Assembly: GCA_003427395.1 (NCBI GenBank)
Contig: BFEA01000603.1
Span: forward strand, 712,202 to 749,633
Source: Chara braunii
Taxonomy: Eukaryota > Streptophyta > Charophyceae > Charales > Characeae
DNA: 37,432 nt
Direction: 5' to 3'
The notes under the pieces are model-generated. The model had not been told where the DNA came from. It made no database searches and worked only from the letters and a program-made list of their open reading frames with translations. Shown piece by piece: positions 19,921-31,867 of the stretch (position 1 is the stretch's first letter; every line of letters starts with the position of its first letter). Made by a program: the position numbers and the translations under genes.

Positions 19921-20719
19921 ATCTAGTCTATAGAGTCTCCAAAACAAACTAAGGCATCAATCCAATCGAACGAAACCCTAACCATTGACCAACAGGCAGA
20001 AACTATCTACATATGTCCATATTCTATATCTATCGAAGTGTAATCACGAAACCCTAAGCACTATATGATGTATATGATCTTTTATCAATCAAGCCTAAAA
20101 GCAAAGTTCTATCAACTTGAATGATGAGAAATGTATGATCTGTACGTCCAGTCCAGTATCCAATATGCATTATCATGTGAAACTGTGAGGGGGGGTTGAT
20201 TGCTTCCCTGCGCAGGGAAGGATTGACCTCCTGCTAACTCATCACTAAATATCCCACCACCACCCAACAAGACGATCAGCCCCCCGTTGATGATTGGTAT
20301 TGCAGGCCGGGCAACATCAATCACTCTCAGCTATCGTACTCCTATCCTCCGCCAAACCACGAGGAGGAACTCCGTATGAAGGTTGGAGGGGGGGAAAGCA
20401 GTAAACCACTTCTCTGTATCAACTCGATATCCTACCACGAACACTTGCAGCATCCCTCCCGTAAGACTACCGTCTTCACCCGAGTATTACACCCGGTTAT
20501 TGTAGCTGCATTTGACCCAACTTTCAGTCCAGATGCAACGATAATGAGCGGGCGTTCTATTCGGGCAAAGACGGTAGCTGTTGAGGCTGCAACACAAGAC
20601 AAGGCTGGCAAAAATGAGAGACCTCCTTCTATCAGCGGGATGCTGGACCCACTTTATTGTTTCTTTTACGGGAAGTTGTCTCTGTATTGAAATTATTGTG
20701 TCTTCAAGAGAACGGAGTC
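19921..20719. other. No gene; one 18 bp perfect palindrome
   Basis: CTTCCCTGCGCAGGGAAG at 20203-20220 is fully self-complementary. The open frames around it have no recognisable content. Confidence 0.5.
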
Positions 20720-20860
20720 TTTTTTTTTTTTTTTTGAACTTTTGGAGACAGCGACACTTGGGAAAGTGATAAGAGCATCTCCCTCAAGTGGTCCCTCAGG
20801 TGAAGGCTCCGTCTATTGGTGGGGAGCTGCACCTGCTGGAAACCGGATCCAGCATCCCAA
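20720..20860 (-). mobile_element. SINE-like element, copy 2
   Basis: On the minus strand it reads GGATGCTGGATCCGGTTTCC, AGCAGGTGCAGCTCCCCACC, AATAGACGGAGCC, then GAGATGCTCTTATCAC and a 17-base A tail. It shares both core and tail-proximal segment with copy 1, but has one core unit, not three. Confidence 0.7.
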
Positions 20861-21374
20861 GTATTATTGTCGGAAAAAGAAGGAAGGAGGCCCCATTCTA
20901 TCAGCAGAGTGATAAGACAGACTTGCCCTATCTGTTCTGGGGGCACCAGTCCGGTTACTTATCACCGGCATGAGGAGTGACTTCCTTGCTTGTTCATCAC
21001 ATCTCACTCCTCATGTGACCTCCACATCCCCTCTATCTTGTTCTAGAAATGCCCGCCCTTCCACGCTCAAAGTAGTTATTTATCTCTTCTTATGGGATTG
21101 ATAGCTGTGTATAGTCGTGGTTTTGGTAGGTGGTCTGCCACACTCAAAAGACACTCCTCTTTGCGCTGCCATCAAGTCCTCCCATTGTAGCTTGGAATGT
21201 GCTAGTAGAAGTTGGCAGCAAATGCCCCTGTAGTACCCCATCTTCTCTGAGCAGATGAAAAGTTCCCGGATGCTATTGCTGGAGATTCCAAATAAAGAAT
21301 GGCACTTGAAACATAAGAAAGAACAACCCAAGGGAGTATCATTATCGCCACCCCCCCCCCCCTTGCCCCCCCAA
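20861..21374. other. No gene; ends in a poly-C run beside the gap
   Basis: No supported frame or repeat. The sequence runs into C homopolymers (from about 21347) directly before the N gap, a typical place for an assembly to fail. Confidence 0.6.
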
Positions 21375-22259
21375 NNNNNNNNNNNNNNNNNNNNNNNNNN
21401 NNNNNNNNNNNNNNNNNNNNNNNNNNNNNNNNNNNNNNNNNNNNNNNNNNNNNNNNNNNNNNNNNNNNNNNNNNNNNNNNNNNNNNNNNNNNNNNNNNNN
21501 NNNNNNNNNNNNNNNNNNNNNNNNNNNNNNNNNNNNNNNNNNNNNNNNNNNNNNNNNNNNNNNNNNNNNNNNNNNNNNNNNNNNNNNNNNNNNNNNNNNN
21601 NNNNNNNNNNNNNNNNNNNNNNNNNNNNNNNNNNNNNNNNNNNNNNNNNNNNNNNNNNNNNNNNNNNNNNNNNNNNNNNNNNNNNNNNNNNNNNNNNNNN
21701 NNNNNNNNNNNNNNNNNNNNNNNNNNNNNNNNNNNNNNNNNNNNNNNNNNNNNNNNNNNNNNNNNNNNNNNNNNNNNNNNNNNNNNNNNNNNNNNNNNNN
21801 NNNNNNNNNNNNNNNNNNNNNNNNNNNNNNNNNNNNNNNNNNNNNNNNNNNNNNNNNNNNNNNNNNNNNNNNNNNNNNNNNNNNNNNNNNNNNNNNNNNN
21901 NNNNNNNNNNNNNNNNNNNNNNNNNNNNNNNNNNNNNNNNNNNNNNNNNNNNNNNNNNNNNNNNNNNNNNNNNNNNNNNNNNNNNNNNNNNNNNNNNNNN
22001 NNNNNNNNNNNNNNNNNNNNNNNNNNNNNNNNNNNNNNNNNNNNNNNNNNNNNNNNNNNNNNNNNNNNNNNNNNNNNNNNNNNNNNNNNNNNNNNNNNNN
22101 NNNNNNNNNNNNNNNNNNNNNNNNNNNNNNNNNNNNNNNNNNNNNNNNNNNNNNNNNNNNNNNNNNNNNNNNNNNNNNNNNNNNNNNNNNNNNNNNNNNN
22201 NNNNNNNNNNNNNNNNNNNNNNNNNNNNNNNNNNNNNNNNNNNNNNNNNNNNNNNNNNN
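21375..22259. other. Assembly gap, 885 N
   Basis: Unknown bases. Any open frame drawn across it is artificial. Single unknown bases also occur at 28682, 28694 and 28701. Confidence 1.
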
Positions 22260-22383
22260 TTGAATCCACGTACGTGGGGAGCTCAAGTTACACCAGTCCT
22301 TTGAGGAATGTATCTGGCCAGTATGTGAGGACCGTGAATCATATCGTTTTTTTTATTTCCTTTTTGTTGTGAGGTCGTTGTAG

Positions 22384-22406
22384 CGCCCTGCCAGCCAGGC
22401 AGGGCG
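22384..22406. repeat. Perfect 9 bp stem hairpin
   Basis: CGCCCTGCC and GGCAGGGCG pair around AGCCA. It marks the start of the GC-rich, hairpin-rich tract. Confidence 0.75.
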
Positions 22407-25400
22407 GATTCCACGGGTTCCAGACAAGTACTGTACATCCTGTATCGGACCGCAATCACCGCATAAGGGATGCTTTTTTTCCTTTTTTTCTCATCTGCTG
22501 CTCGTGGATGGACAAGGGCCCTGGCTAAACTGCTACCGAGCCAAGTTTGAAATGCATTTTAAACTCGGGCCATGACTAAAATGCGAAAACGCTCCCATTC
22601 CTTCCCCCTTTACACACCTCCTCTCCTAATCAACACAAGGAGGGAAAAACAGATCCACAACCATCGCCGTAAACCAACCGCCTTCGCTCCCTTCCCATCT
22701 CTCCCCCTAATCCCTCCTCAGATCCTCACCCCTGCCAACAACCGCTGGCAGAGGCCGAAGAATAAATAAAAGGAGGTGAGGACAAAGGAAATAATCCTTG
22801 AGGGTGGGGGGGATAAGGAGGAGGAGGAGGAGGAAGAGGAGGAAAAGGAGTAGGTATAGAGAGAGGAAGATTATATGACTTCACCATCTTCCTCAGCAAA
22901 TGAAGCCAAGTGTGCAATTCTTCTGCACAACACTGCATCTGCTACAGGTGACTTTCATACTCCCATCAACTCAACTCACCTCACCTCTGGGAGGAAGCAA
23001 GGGGGGCTCAACATGGGAAGGGATGTCTGTCTAAGTAAGTATGTCAGAAGGACGATGTTGAGACGACGCAGGCCGGTGCTGGAGTTTTTGCCCTGTAACC
23101 TGGGGGAGCAAGAGCTCTGGGGAGTTATGTCGTGGGAGGAAGGCATAACCAGCTCATCCGATGTGATACGCAACCTCATGCCCCCTCGCGGCTTCCCATA
23201 CTGGGTCGCCGATCAGATGGGGCGTGACCGAGGATTTTTGGCCGTAGGGGTTGAGTCTCCCGGACGGAACGGGAGGCTCTCGTTTTGTGCCAGAGGTTAC
23301 CCCGGAGTCGAACTGTCGTCGCGAAGTTCCGTGGGGCTCGGATCACTTGGGAGTGATAAAATCAGAAGGGTTCCGCAAAAACGGACTGCCGTCGTGCATC
23401 AGGACGGGAAAAGGCATCAAGGGAAGAGGGCCATGGCGGCGGAAAACAGAAACTCCGTCCGTCATGGGTTTGAGGGATAGGTGGTGGGTTCGAAGCCTTC
23501 AGGCCTCGTCATCAGCCTCATTAAGGGACCGGACCGTCGGGTTTTACTGTAAAAGTGGTTGGTTCGAGGCTGTCAAGCCTCGGCGTCGGACTCGCAATGT
23601 TCGCGCGGGAGTTCCCGAGAGGGTGAAGCGGCACGAGGACTCGCCGGCATCCGAATTCGAAATTGCGTGGGCAGCGCCCCCGCATTACGGGAGAGCTCGG
23701 GGAAACGCGTCACTCCCTCGTAACCCAGGACCAAGCGTCGCCAAGAACACGAGTCCCCCTGGCGACACCAGCGACAATCAAACTGCGGCTGCCACGCGGC
23801 GTGAGCGGCCGACCAGGGCAACACCGTCAAACCCGTATAAGGCAATATTAGAGTCGGGGACTCAAAGCGATCAATCAAGACAAACCCGTTCCCCCTTATA
23901 TTACACGCCCAAGGCGGGTCTCGCCAATACACTTGCTCTGTCCGTCTCAGCGCGTGCCGTACGTCTGCATCGCAGTAGACGCTGTCGTCATTTACAATGG
24001 GAAAGGTCGGTAGCGAGAGGAGACGATCGGAGGTGCGCGATGAACACGGGCAAGATCCCGCGCTCCCGGTCTTCCGAACCAACACCGACTCCATACAACA
24101 CTTGACGCAACTCTTCTCTCTCAAAGTGGGTGCGTCGGGAGAAGATGACGAAATCTAAGCTCTCTTCCCCTTGCGGGGGCGTCGACCGTCCGCGCGGACG
24201 CAGGCGGTTGACGTCACCGGGACAGGGACGAGAAGTTCAAAAAGAAAGGCGATAGAGAGAGAGAGTGAGTTACACCGAGACTGCGCGTGCGCGCAGGAAA
24301 GGCCGCGGAGGAGAGGGGAACAACAGGATCAACACGCTCATACTCCTAAGCAGACGGTCCCCCAGTTCAGTTCCCCCGTCCCCGCCCGGACAAGTACATA
24401 CACAGATATATGCATGCAATCAACAACCCTTGACAGCACATCTAATCATCCATGGACCTTCGACATCACTCATGCGCACAACCAGCTCCCATCACTCGGG
24501 AATTCACACACACGAGATGCATAGACAAAGCAGCAATGGAGATAAAAGCGAGTCCTTCTTGTACACAAAATTCTCAATTAACTGCCGCCCCCCAAGCGCA
24601 GCCTTCAAAACCTCCCAAGACCACCGTCCACTATAGCCACAAGGCCCTGCCACCGCCGACGTCCAATCCTCACCACTGCTCAGTCCCTCCGACTGCTTCG
24701 CCCCTAGGCTACCGCGGGTCCACCCCACGTCGTCACTACGCCCGTCCTTGGGCTCGTCGAGCCTGTTCGGCGCCGCGGACTTTCGCGCATAGCTCACGCA
24801 GCATTGCAGCCGAGATCAAAGAGAGGGAGAGGAGAGGGTTGCGCGAATTTATAGCGCGGGAGGCGGCGGGTTATCAGTGCGAGGTGCGGGCAGCGCAGGG
24901 TGTAGATGAGCAGAACAGAAGAAAGGTGGGGAGTCAGAGGGTTCGACCCGCGGGGTTGCATGGTCCTACGTGATTGGGGTGTTCGTTCAAGCGGTGCGCA
25001 GTTTCCCGCTCTCCACATTGATCCGAGCATCCCAACTATGCAGCCAATCACTTCGCGGAAGAAGACGGGGTAAGGATCAAGCTGGGCGTAGGGGAAGACA
25101 AAGAGTGTGGCCTGAGGGAAACGCGCGCAACAAGAGAGGAAGATGGCACGGGGATGCAAAACAAGAAACGGGGGAGCGAGGCGCGCGAAGAAATCGGAGC
25201 TTAGGCGTGTGCGCACAAAAAATTCAAAAAGTCATAACCTAAATCGTTTCTTGGTTTTCATACCGCGGCCGCTATTCGCCCGCGCACGAATTATTTAGCC
25301 AGAAAGAAAAAGAAATGAAAAAACCGTTTCAAAAAGGAAAGCAAAAAGCAAAAAGAAAGAAAAACCCCTTCCTGTTCGCATCCGTACTTCGGGGCTCCCG

Positions 25401-25560
25401 GGGGATTTTTCCTCGGGGATACCGCAAGCCGCGCGGTACGGATCTGAGCTTATCACAAGCTGATGACGGGGGGGTTCCCTGTAACCTTAGGGGCGTGTGG
25501 CTAATCGGGAGTTGCCGAGGGAGGAAGGCACTCTTTGCTGTCTGAACCAGGCTGGTCGGT
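22407..25560. other. GC-rich tract without a recognisable gene
   Basis: Open frames of up to 284 residues occur on both strands (for example 23251-24105 plus and 23573-24124 minus). They are expected from GC-rich DNA and show no domain or motif I recognise. A GGA-rich purine tract lies at 22801-22870. Strong hairpins include GAGTCTCCCG/CGGGAGGCTC (23253-23279) and CGAGGCT/AGCCTCG (near 23565). Composition differs sharply from the AT-rich elements around it. Confidence 0.4.
23472..23521 (-). other. Hammerhead-like fold lacking stem III
   Basis: On the minus strand TGAGG is followed by CTGATGA, a 7 bp stem CGAGGCC/GGCTTCG with a TGAA loop, and AAC. Later, TATC is followed by CCTCA, which pairs with TGAGG. 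Stem I, the CTGATGA core and a stem II are present. GAAA is replaced by (G)AAC and stem III cannot form. It could be a decayed ribozyme or a chance fold in a hairpin-rich tract. Confidence 0.2.
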
Positions 25561-26189
25561 ACTGGGAAGTTTGTGTTGCTCTGTTACCCTAGCACAGGGG
25601 GGTATCAGATCAGCTGAGTTCTGGTTCGAGGACTGAACGCTTGGACTTACGTTTTTTTTTTTTTTTTAAAAGGGAGGAGTAAATTGTAGGAGGTTTCAGC
25701 TAGGGTCTTCTGAAGACACTGTCCTGCAGCAACACCATATGCTACAAGGGTGGGAGCAGTAACCGACAGAGAAAAGTAAAGTGACATGGGAGCCCAGCAA
25801 GGGGCCAACCGACGCCGGCACAGACAAAGACGGATTGGTTGATGAGTCGTAGTAAGCAGTCACCATAACGAAAAATTGCACAAAGGGACATGAACACCTA
25901 CATCGTGTGTTCCCGAGCACACTTCCAAATTACACCAACATAATGACAGTTTGAAACAAGCATGGGGGGGTTGCAGACACCTGGGATTGAACCACGACTG
26001 ACAAACTGAAGAGGGAAAGGAAAGGAGGATTCAGTTTGTAATTTCCAGGGAGAGACAGGCTCAGCAGGGAGAAGCTCTAGATGTAGGAAGGGTGATTGAT
26101 GCAGCCCAAAGGGAAAGTCAGTGCTCCAAGCTAAGAAATGTTAAGGCCACAGTTCCAACAATGATACTGTTGAAATGATGTATCAAAGA
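25561..26189. other. No gene seen
   Basis: Contains a T run at about 25651 and mixed-composition sequence. No frame, repeat or structure was convincing. Confidence 0.5.
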
Positions 26190-26343
26190 GACGTTGGACC
26201 CGGTTTCCAGCAAGTGATGCTCCCCACCAATAGATGGAGCAGCCGGACTGGCAAAACCTCAATTCTGGTGGTTCTCTTACCACCACCGGGATAGCGACCT
26301 TGCACAGCGGGGCTTTGTTTTGTTAAAAATAAATTAAAAAAAG
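26190..26343 (+). mobile_element. SINE-like element, copy 3
   Basis: The plus strand reads ACGTTGGACCCGGTTTCCAG, then TGCTCCCCACCAATAGATGG, and further on GGTTCTCTTACCACC (compare ATGCTCTTATCACC in copies 1 and 2). It ends in an A-rich tail. It is diverged but collinear with the other copies. Confidence 0.65.
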
Positions 26344-26502
26344 GGTCTTCTGTTTCCAGGTTCGGATTGTGGTGGGTAGATCATGGGCATTTTTCATAGG
26401 TTTTTTGCAGGACTGGCAATCGACTGATTGTTCTCTTAGCCGAAACCGAAAAATGGCCCCGGAATTTCAAATGTATTACATAATCTTAGTTGTACTTCAA
26501 AG

Positions 26503-26590
26503 GGGCGCTAATCCCGGTTCTAAGCACGTGATGCTCCCCACGAATAGATTGGATCTTTTGTCCCCAAAAAAGGGAAAAAAAAACTTACCT
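26503..26590 (+). mobile_element. SINE-like fragment, copy 4
   Basis: ATCCCGGTTCTAAGCACGTG, ATGCTCCCCACGAATAGATT and an A-rich end match the family core. It is heavily diverged or truncated. Confidence 0.45.
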
Positions 26591-26739
26591 CTGCTCCTTA
26601 TTCTCAAAACAACAAACTTGAACCACCAGTACTTCCGAGCATCTTTTCCCCAATACGGTATTATGTTGCACGTATGGCCACATTGGCTGGGTAATATAAT
26701 CAGGATCAGAAATTAGAGGATCGCGTTCTCTCTCTCATG

Positions 26740-28304
26740 GAATATGGATGGCATGGAACCCGGATCAGAGGTAAGCTTCGCCAGGCCGACACTGAAGGTG
26801 GAATGGATGCCATATTCTTTGTCATGGCTTGAGTTAGAACAGGGAGGACAGTAATTGAAGCCCTAGCTCACTCTCAACGACCAAATGAACAACTCGCAAC
26901 ATCAACGGCGGAATGTACGAGAATTGCGATATATTTTTTTAAATCCCTCTTCCTTTCAAAAACAGGATCCTCTCCTCCTAACCAACGTATTAAGGATATT
27001 GATGAATTTTTAAAACCATTGAATAAATCGTTTTCTGACTCTCAAAGACAACAGTTAGAGACCCCGTTAACCAAGGAAGAGATATGGACCGCCTTGATGC
27101 TTATGGAAGAAGAGAAAACCCCAGGTATAGATGGATTACCAAAGGAATTTTGAAAATCTCTCTGGGAATTCATTGCTCAGGACCTAATGTGCTTCTATCA
27201 GGAAGTTTGGGCCTCAGCCCGACTAGGAGAAATAGTACGACAAGGGGTCATAACGCTCCTATACAAAAAAGGTGATAAATGTAATATTTGTAACTATCGT
27301 CTCATTACCCTCCTTTCAATCGTCTATAAAGTAATCTTCAAAGCCCTCACTATTTGACTCAATAAATATATAGCAGATATAATTCATCCCGCCCAGACAG
27401 GTTTCATTCATAGAAGGAATATTCAGGATAACATCCTTCTCATGAATGAATTGGTCAAACTTTCTCGTCAATCTAAACATAATGCTGCTTTCATCTTTGT
27501 AGATTTTGAGAAAGCTTATGACCATTTGGATTGACTTTTCTTGGACAAATGTCTTGGCAAGTTTAATTTTGGACCTAATTTTAGGAGATGGATTAAAATA
27601 TTACATGAGAATGCATCTACAAGAGTCATGGTCAATGGGAATGTAGCTCCTCCTATAATGCTAGAAAGATCAGCCAGACAAGGAGACCCCATGGCCCCGC
27701 TCCTCTTTGTAATCATCATGGAAGCATTGGCAGCTAACATTCGTCATCATAAAGACATTAAGCGCATTCAACTCACATTCATACCAGAGGACACCATTCC
27801 GGTATGTTCTCTCTTCGCAGATGACATGTCTCTCATGGTTGATGCCTCTCATGAAAATCTAGAGGCAATTCAAAGAATTATGAATGTATTTTGTAAATTA
27901 TCGAACATGAGGATTAACTACGGAAACAAAACTCTTGGATGGTGGATCCACTATCAAGGAGTAAGGTCTCCAGAGAGACCAATGATCAAATGGTTCTCGC
28001 TTAATACGCCAGTTAGGGTCCTAGGCATTTCACTCTCAGCCCTTGGCAAACCAGCATCCAATAGTGAGGGGATTTTGAAACATGCATTGTCAAAACTTGA
28101 ACTATGGAAAAATAAACATACCTCATTGATAGGTAGAACCTTAACGATTAACAATGTGGTCCTTGCCTCTATCTTGTACAAATCTGCAATCTGGGTCCTT
28201 GATAACTTATCTATTAAGATCCTGCAAAGACAGCTGGTGCATATCTTTAGAGGGGTAATCATGAATCCAAAAATGTTATTAATAGAGTGGCATGACAATC
28301 ATTA
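26740..28304 (+). pseudogene. LINE reverse transcriptase domain (broken)
   Basis: One frame runs from 26740 to 28304 with TGA stops at 26830, 27151, 27355 and 27532. RT motifs are in order: TPGIDGLPKEF (27118-27150), GVITLLYKKGDKCNICNYR (~27246-27300), PAQTGFIHRRNIQDNILL (~27390), IFVDFEKAYDHLD (~27493-27531), SARQGDPMAPLLFVIIMEAL (~27670), CSLFADDMSLMVDA (27814; catalytic FADD) and the downstream GISLSALGKPA thumb-side segment. The FADD box and GDPMAP motif are characteristic of L1-like non-LTR RTs. Two stops fit lost Trp codons and one fits a lost Arg codon (CGA to TGA). Confidence 0.85.
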
Positions 28305-30010
28305 ATACAACCTAAATCTAAAGGTGGCCTAGGCATAATTGACCCAACCATCCAAGCAAAGGCACTTTCAATTCAATGGTTAAAGCGTCTTTTATTCAAT
28401 CCTCAAATTTCATGGAAAGATCTGGTCTGCGAACAGATTAGACGTCTCGCCCCTTCCACCCCAGAGGAGGTTGACCCTCTAATGTGGTTGGAAAATCGAG
28501 CCTGGTCAATCCTAAGGGCGTACCCAGCAGAACTCCAAGATCCGGACCTATCTGACCGCCAAGCAGCAAGGACTGACTTGTCGAGGGACCCTTTATGGCC
28601 TGACCTTCTCAAAACATGGAGGAAACTTCCCATCCCAGACAAAGTAACACCGGAAAGATGGGAAGAAGTATGCCAACAACCNCTATTCAACAANGCACTC
28701 NTCAGAGACTCCCAGGGATGTACCTTACATTGCATGAACTCCCCCTGGAAAGGTTGGATTAAAAGAGGGGTCACGCGCATCAGGGACATTTGGAGTGTGG
28801 ACGACCAAGATTGGATTGACCTTCCCAATCTTAATGAAGGCTAAGATACTGTCATCATCAAAAGGAAGCAATAGATCAAATAGTTGACATAATCCCCTTA
28901 GATTGGGTTAGGATCTTGAAAAAATGTCTTATCTTCCTTCCTGATGATTGGGTCTCCATCTACAATCTACCAGGTGTGGTAAAAAAGATTGATGCACTCC
29001 GCCCTAATGGTGATATACTAATGACAATTCATGAATTAGGAGAGGATGATTTTCTTAGATCCATCCCAGATCAGAATACCTGTCTAATTCAAAAAGACAG
29101 ACTATTCAGGATTAGAGTATTAATGATTAAAGATAGGTGGTTGACCTATAAACCAGATACTCCTATCTCTCATCTCCCTTTGGATCCTAGTAGTTGGTCG
29201 TGGTCGTCCAAGGCATATCCAAAACGTTCCCATACCAGGGCGCTTCACACGCTGACAGTAAAATCCACATATAGAATGTTGCGTCCAAGGATAAATCTAA
29301 AAGATAAAATAGAAGAGCGATGGATTAGACACCTAAATGTGAGCAAAGAGGAATTTCATTCGGTCAAATGGTTCCACTTCATCAAATCCAAACTAGTTAA
29401 AATGGCGTCCCTTCAATGGCAAATCACTCACCGATGTTTGTCAACCAATGATTGGATTATTGACAGAACTACTCTAGAACAAAGAGGAATATCTCTACCA
29501 TGGTGCAAGTTCTGTAAATCTGTCTTCCCATCTAAGCTAATTCCGGAAACAATAGAACACATATTTTTGCAATGCCCAGGGGCTGTCTGATTATGGCGCT
29601 GGTGGGACAAAATCTGGAACCAGGTTGAAACCTCCTTACCATGGCCATGGAATTGAAAAACTCTTCTCCTGGACTACCATGGCCATGGAATTGGAAAACT
29701 CTTCTCCTGGAAGCATGGACCCCATCATGTGAAGATAACTTCACAACAAACCTATTTAAAATCGGGAGAAGAGCCCTGTTCTGGGCCATATGGTCTCGCA
29801 GGTGCACATTTGAAATGGAGGATGCCCGCCTAGATGGCCCTCAATTCACGGATTTCATCACGCAACAAATTCAACTAGAGATAAATTCGGGATGGGAAAC
29901 ATTTAAAGAAAAACTTAAATCCCTTACAACAGAAAATGAAATCAAACAACATATCAAAACGTTCAATCTAAACTGCCTTGGAGGGGAACAACGTGGTACA
30001 ATAAGGCAGG
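28296..30010 (+). pseudogene. LINE C-terminal region with zf-RVT-like domain
   Basis: After a frame change near 28296 the protein continues SKGGLGIIDPTIQAKALSIQ, typical of the segment after RT in non-LTR elements. A second frame change lies near 28843. Frame 28916-29590 includes MASLQWQITHRCLSTNDW, then WCKFC and ETIEHIFLQCP: C-x2-C followed by H-x4-C, the zf-RVT pattern seen in plant and some other LINEs. A TGA at 29588 sits where Trp is expected (AV-stop-LWRWW). The 38 bp duplication then shifts frame, and coding resumes at LPWPWNWKTLLLEAW. Three unknown bases lie at 28682, 28694 and 28701. Confidence 0.75.
29639..29714 (+). repeat. 38 bp tandem duplication in the LINE
   Basis: CCATGGCCATGGAATTG-AAAACTCTTCTCCTGGA occurs at 29639 and again at 29677 with one difference (A/G). 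Thirty-eight is not a multiple of three, so the event broke the frame. Confidence 0.85.
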
Positions 30011-30129
30011 TTAAATGGAATGGAGAGTGTGAGACTGCTCATGGGGAGCTCCCAAGGAATTATCATTTATGTTTCAAAGACTGGAGTAATGTTCATCCCT
30101 CCATCCCTCTCAGTCCCCTTTCTGAGTTT

Positions 30130-31080
30130 CCTGATCCGTTGTCGAGCGCATCGGTCCGGCACCGCACCGTGGCAGCGCGGGACCCTCCCGGCCGCGTCAC
30201 GCAGGAGTTGGTTCAAATCCTTCGTCGCAGATAAAACATGTGGAGCTTCCTTAAGCCGCTCCGGCCGAGTGCGTCAGTCATACCTCTCGCGAGCCCCTAC
30301 GACAGGATAGGATCTATGCGAAATACGACTTACCTCCACCTTACGGGAGCTGTCACCTCCTTTCGGTGGGCGTATCCCCGCCGAGTTACCAATCCACAGT
30401 ACAAAAGTTAATCGGTTGCAATCGCAGAGGTGGACCGGCCAAGGGCGTTTTTCGTTCGCTGTAGCATAGGGGGTACGCGCGGTAATACGCCTCTATGGAA
30501 CCTGCACGCGAACCAACATCTTGGGGGGTTGAAGTCCCAAGCGCGACTCGTCGTCGGTCGACTAGGAGGCATCCCACACACCACGCGCACACCACTTTAC
30601 GAACGCAACAATAAAACATATACACACACACATACGAAACGACACAACATAAACAACGCGACAACGTTCCTAGCCCCTCGGTAGTCGTCCCATAAATCTC
30701 TGATACGGCAATCGAATAGGAGTCGCGCGCGAGACTTTGTATAAAACCGCGCGGATGCAGGGCTGATTTATATCGACTCGCAATGCAATCGTACGCAAGC
30801 AGTCGCAATGATGACGTACTATGTAGTACCCATACTCACACGGTCCTCGTTAATCTCGAGGGCCGCATTCGACACTCAAGTGTCGGCTGACACGCGCCTT
30901 AAGGGTTAATCTCTCGACGCTGGACAACCACCAAGCGCGGTTGAAGACCACACACCCTCTTCTGCACTCTGTGCAAAGCGGGTGGTACACAGGCCCATGC
31001 CTGTGGTGGCAGTCGTTTCTTACTGCCCTGGAGCTGAGTTCCAGTCCTGGTCCGGACATAAGTCAAGGGGTTTGACTTTG
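30130..31080. other. GC-rich tract with strong hairpins, no gene
   Basis: Hairpins include CGACACT/AGTGTCG (30870-30885) and CACAGGC/GCCTGTG (30988-31005). The open frames on both strands are unrecognised. A GGTTCAAATCC at 30210 and TGGCAGCGCGGG at 30170 resemble Pol III B and A boxes, but no tRNA folds around them. Confidence 0.4.
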
Positions 31081-31133
31081 ACGACTGCTACGGACTACAA
31101 CGTCCAACTATAACAACTCTAAAAAGCAAAGAT

Positions 31134-31153
31134 AAAAGGGGAGTTCCCCTTTT
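31134..31153. repeat. 20 bp near-perfect palindrome
   Basis: AAAAGGGGAGTTCCCCTTTT is self-complementary apart from the centre. Its meaning is unknown. Confidence 0.6.
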
Positions 31154-31867
31154 CTCTCAAAACACAATCTGGTTGATCCTTATGCACAATCACAGTGACC
31201 TCTCAAATACTCAGGGCACTTATAAATATATAAGGGTTGATTTTATAAGACGATCACTTCTCACAGTCACGGTGGGGCTCCCCTCAACCATATATGTATG
31301 TAATCGCAGATAATTACATCCAGAAGCCGAACCACAACCATACCTGCAATCACATTAAAGATTCATCCAGAAGTCCACGCACTACACAGGGTCAACTTCA
31401 ACCATTTTTTGCACTCATACCCCTTGCTTTAGCCATACAAGCCTCACTCGTGCAACTCTTAAATAAATACCCAATACTTTTGTTGGATGGCCATTCAATA
31501 AAGTCCGGGTGAAAACACAATAAAACAGTTCGATCACAAGGTTAAAGCCTTTAGGTTGAGTGTCAGGGGTGAATTGGAGTTGAATCGTAAACCGACGAAA
31601 CAGCAACCGACTTGTTATCCTCAAGGGATCAAGTTGGATGTAGCCCTGAACTTGGATCAAATGATCAAAAACACTTGTAACACACGGCAGACCAATCCTC
31701 AAGCTAAGATCATAAGTTTCTGGAGAATAATCCCCATATCACGATCCTCCTAGTTAGTTAAACCTAGATCTACCTCTAAGCTAGCGCCCAAAGCAAATGT
31801 AGACCCTGACACAATCTCCCCTATACAGGGTGGACTATCAAAATCGTCACCTGTCAAAATATAATCT
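31154..31867. other. No gene seen
   Basis: AT-rich noncoding sequence leading into the tandem array at 31868. It may be the untranslated or leader part of the same element as the two arrays, but no LTR or coding part was found to prove it. Confidence 0.4.

Larger units (their letters stand above)
26705..30110 (+). mobile_element. 5'-truncated LINE (L1-like)
   Basis: Coding begins inside the region between endonuclease and RT (GWHGTRIRGK at ~26749). The AP endonuclease is missing, which fits 5' truncation during target-primed reverse transcription. RT and a C-terminal cysteine/histidine domain follow. The frame is broken by five TGA stops and three frame changes, one of which comes from a 38 bp tandem duplication (29639-29714). 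The 3' end is not marked by a clear poly(A); the composition changes near 30130. Confidence 0.8.

Noticed and set aside
21202-22304. Long open frames of 314-355 codons across 21375-22259
   Set aside because: They consist almost entirely of unknown bases.
22875-24124. Overlapping 183-284 codon frames in the GC-rich tract
   Set aside because: They overlap on both strands, as GC-rich noncoding DNA does, with no domain or conserved motif.
25459-25465. CTGATGA hammerhead core
   Set aside because: No GAAA and no stem I partner downstream.
30163-30235. tRNA gene suggested by A-box-like TGGCAGCGCGGG and B-box-like GGTTCAAATCC
   Set aside because: Neither an acceptor stem nor a proper T stem can be formed around the boxes.
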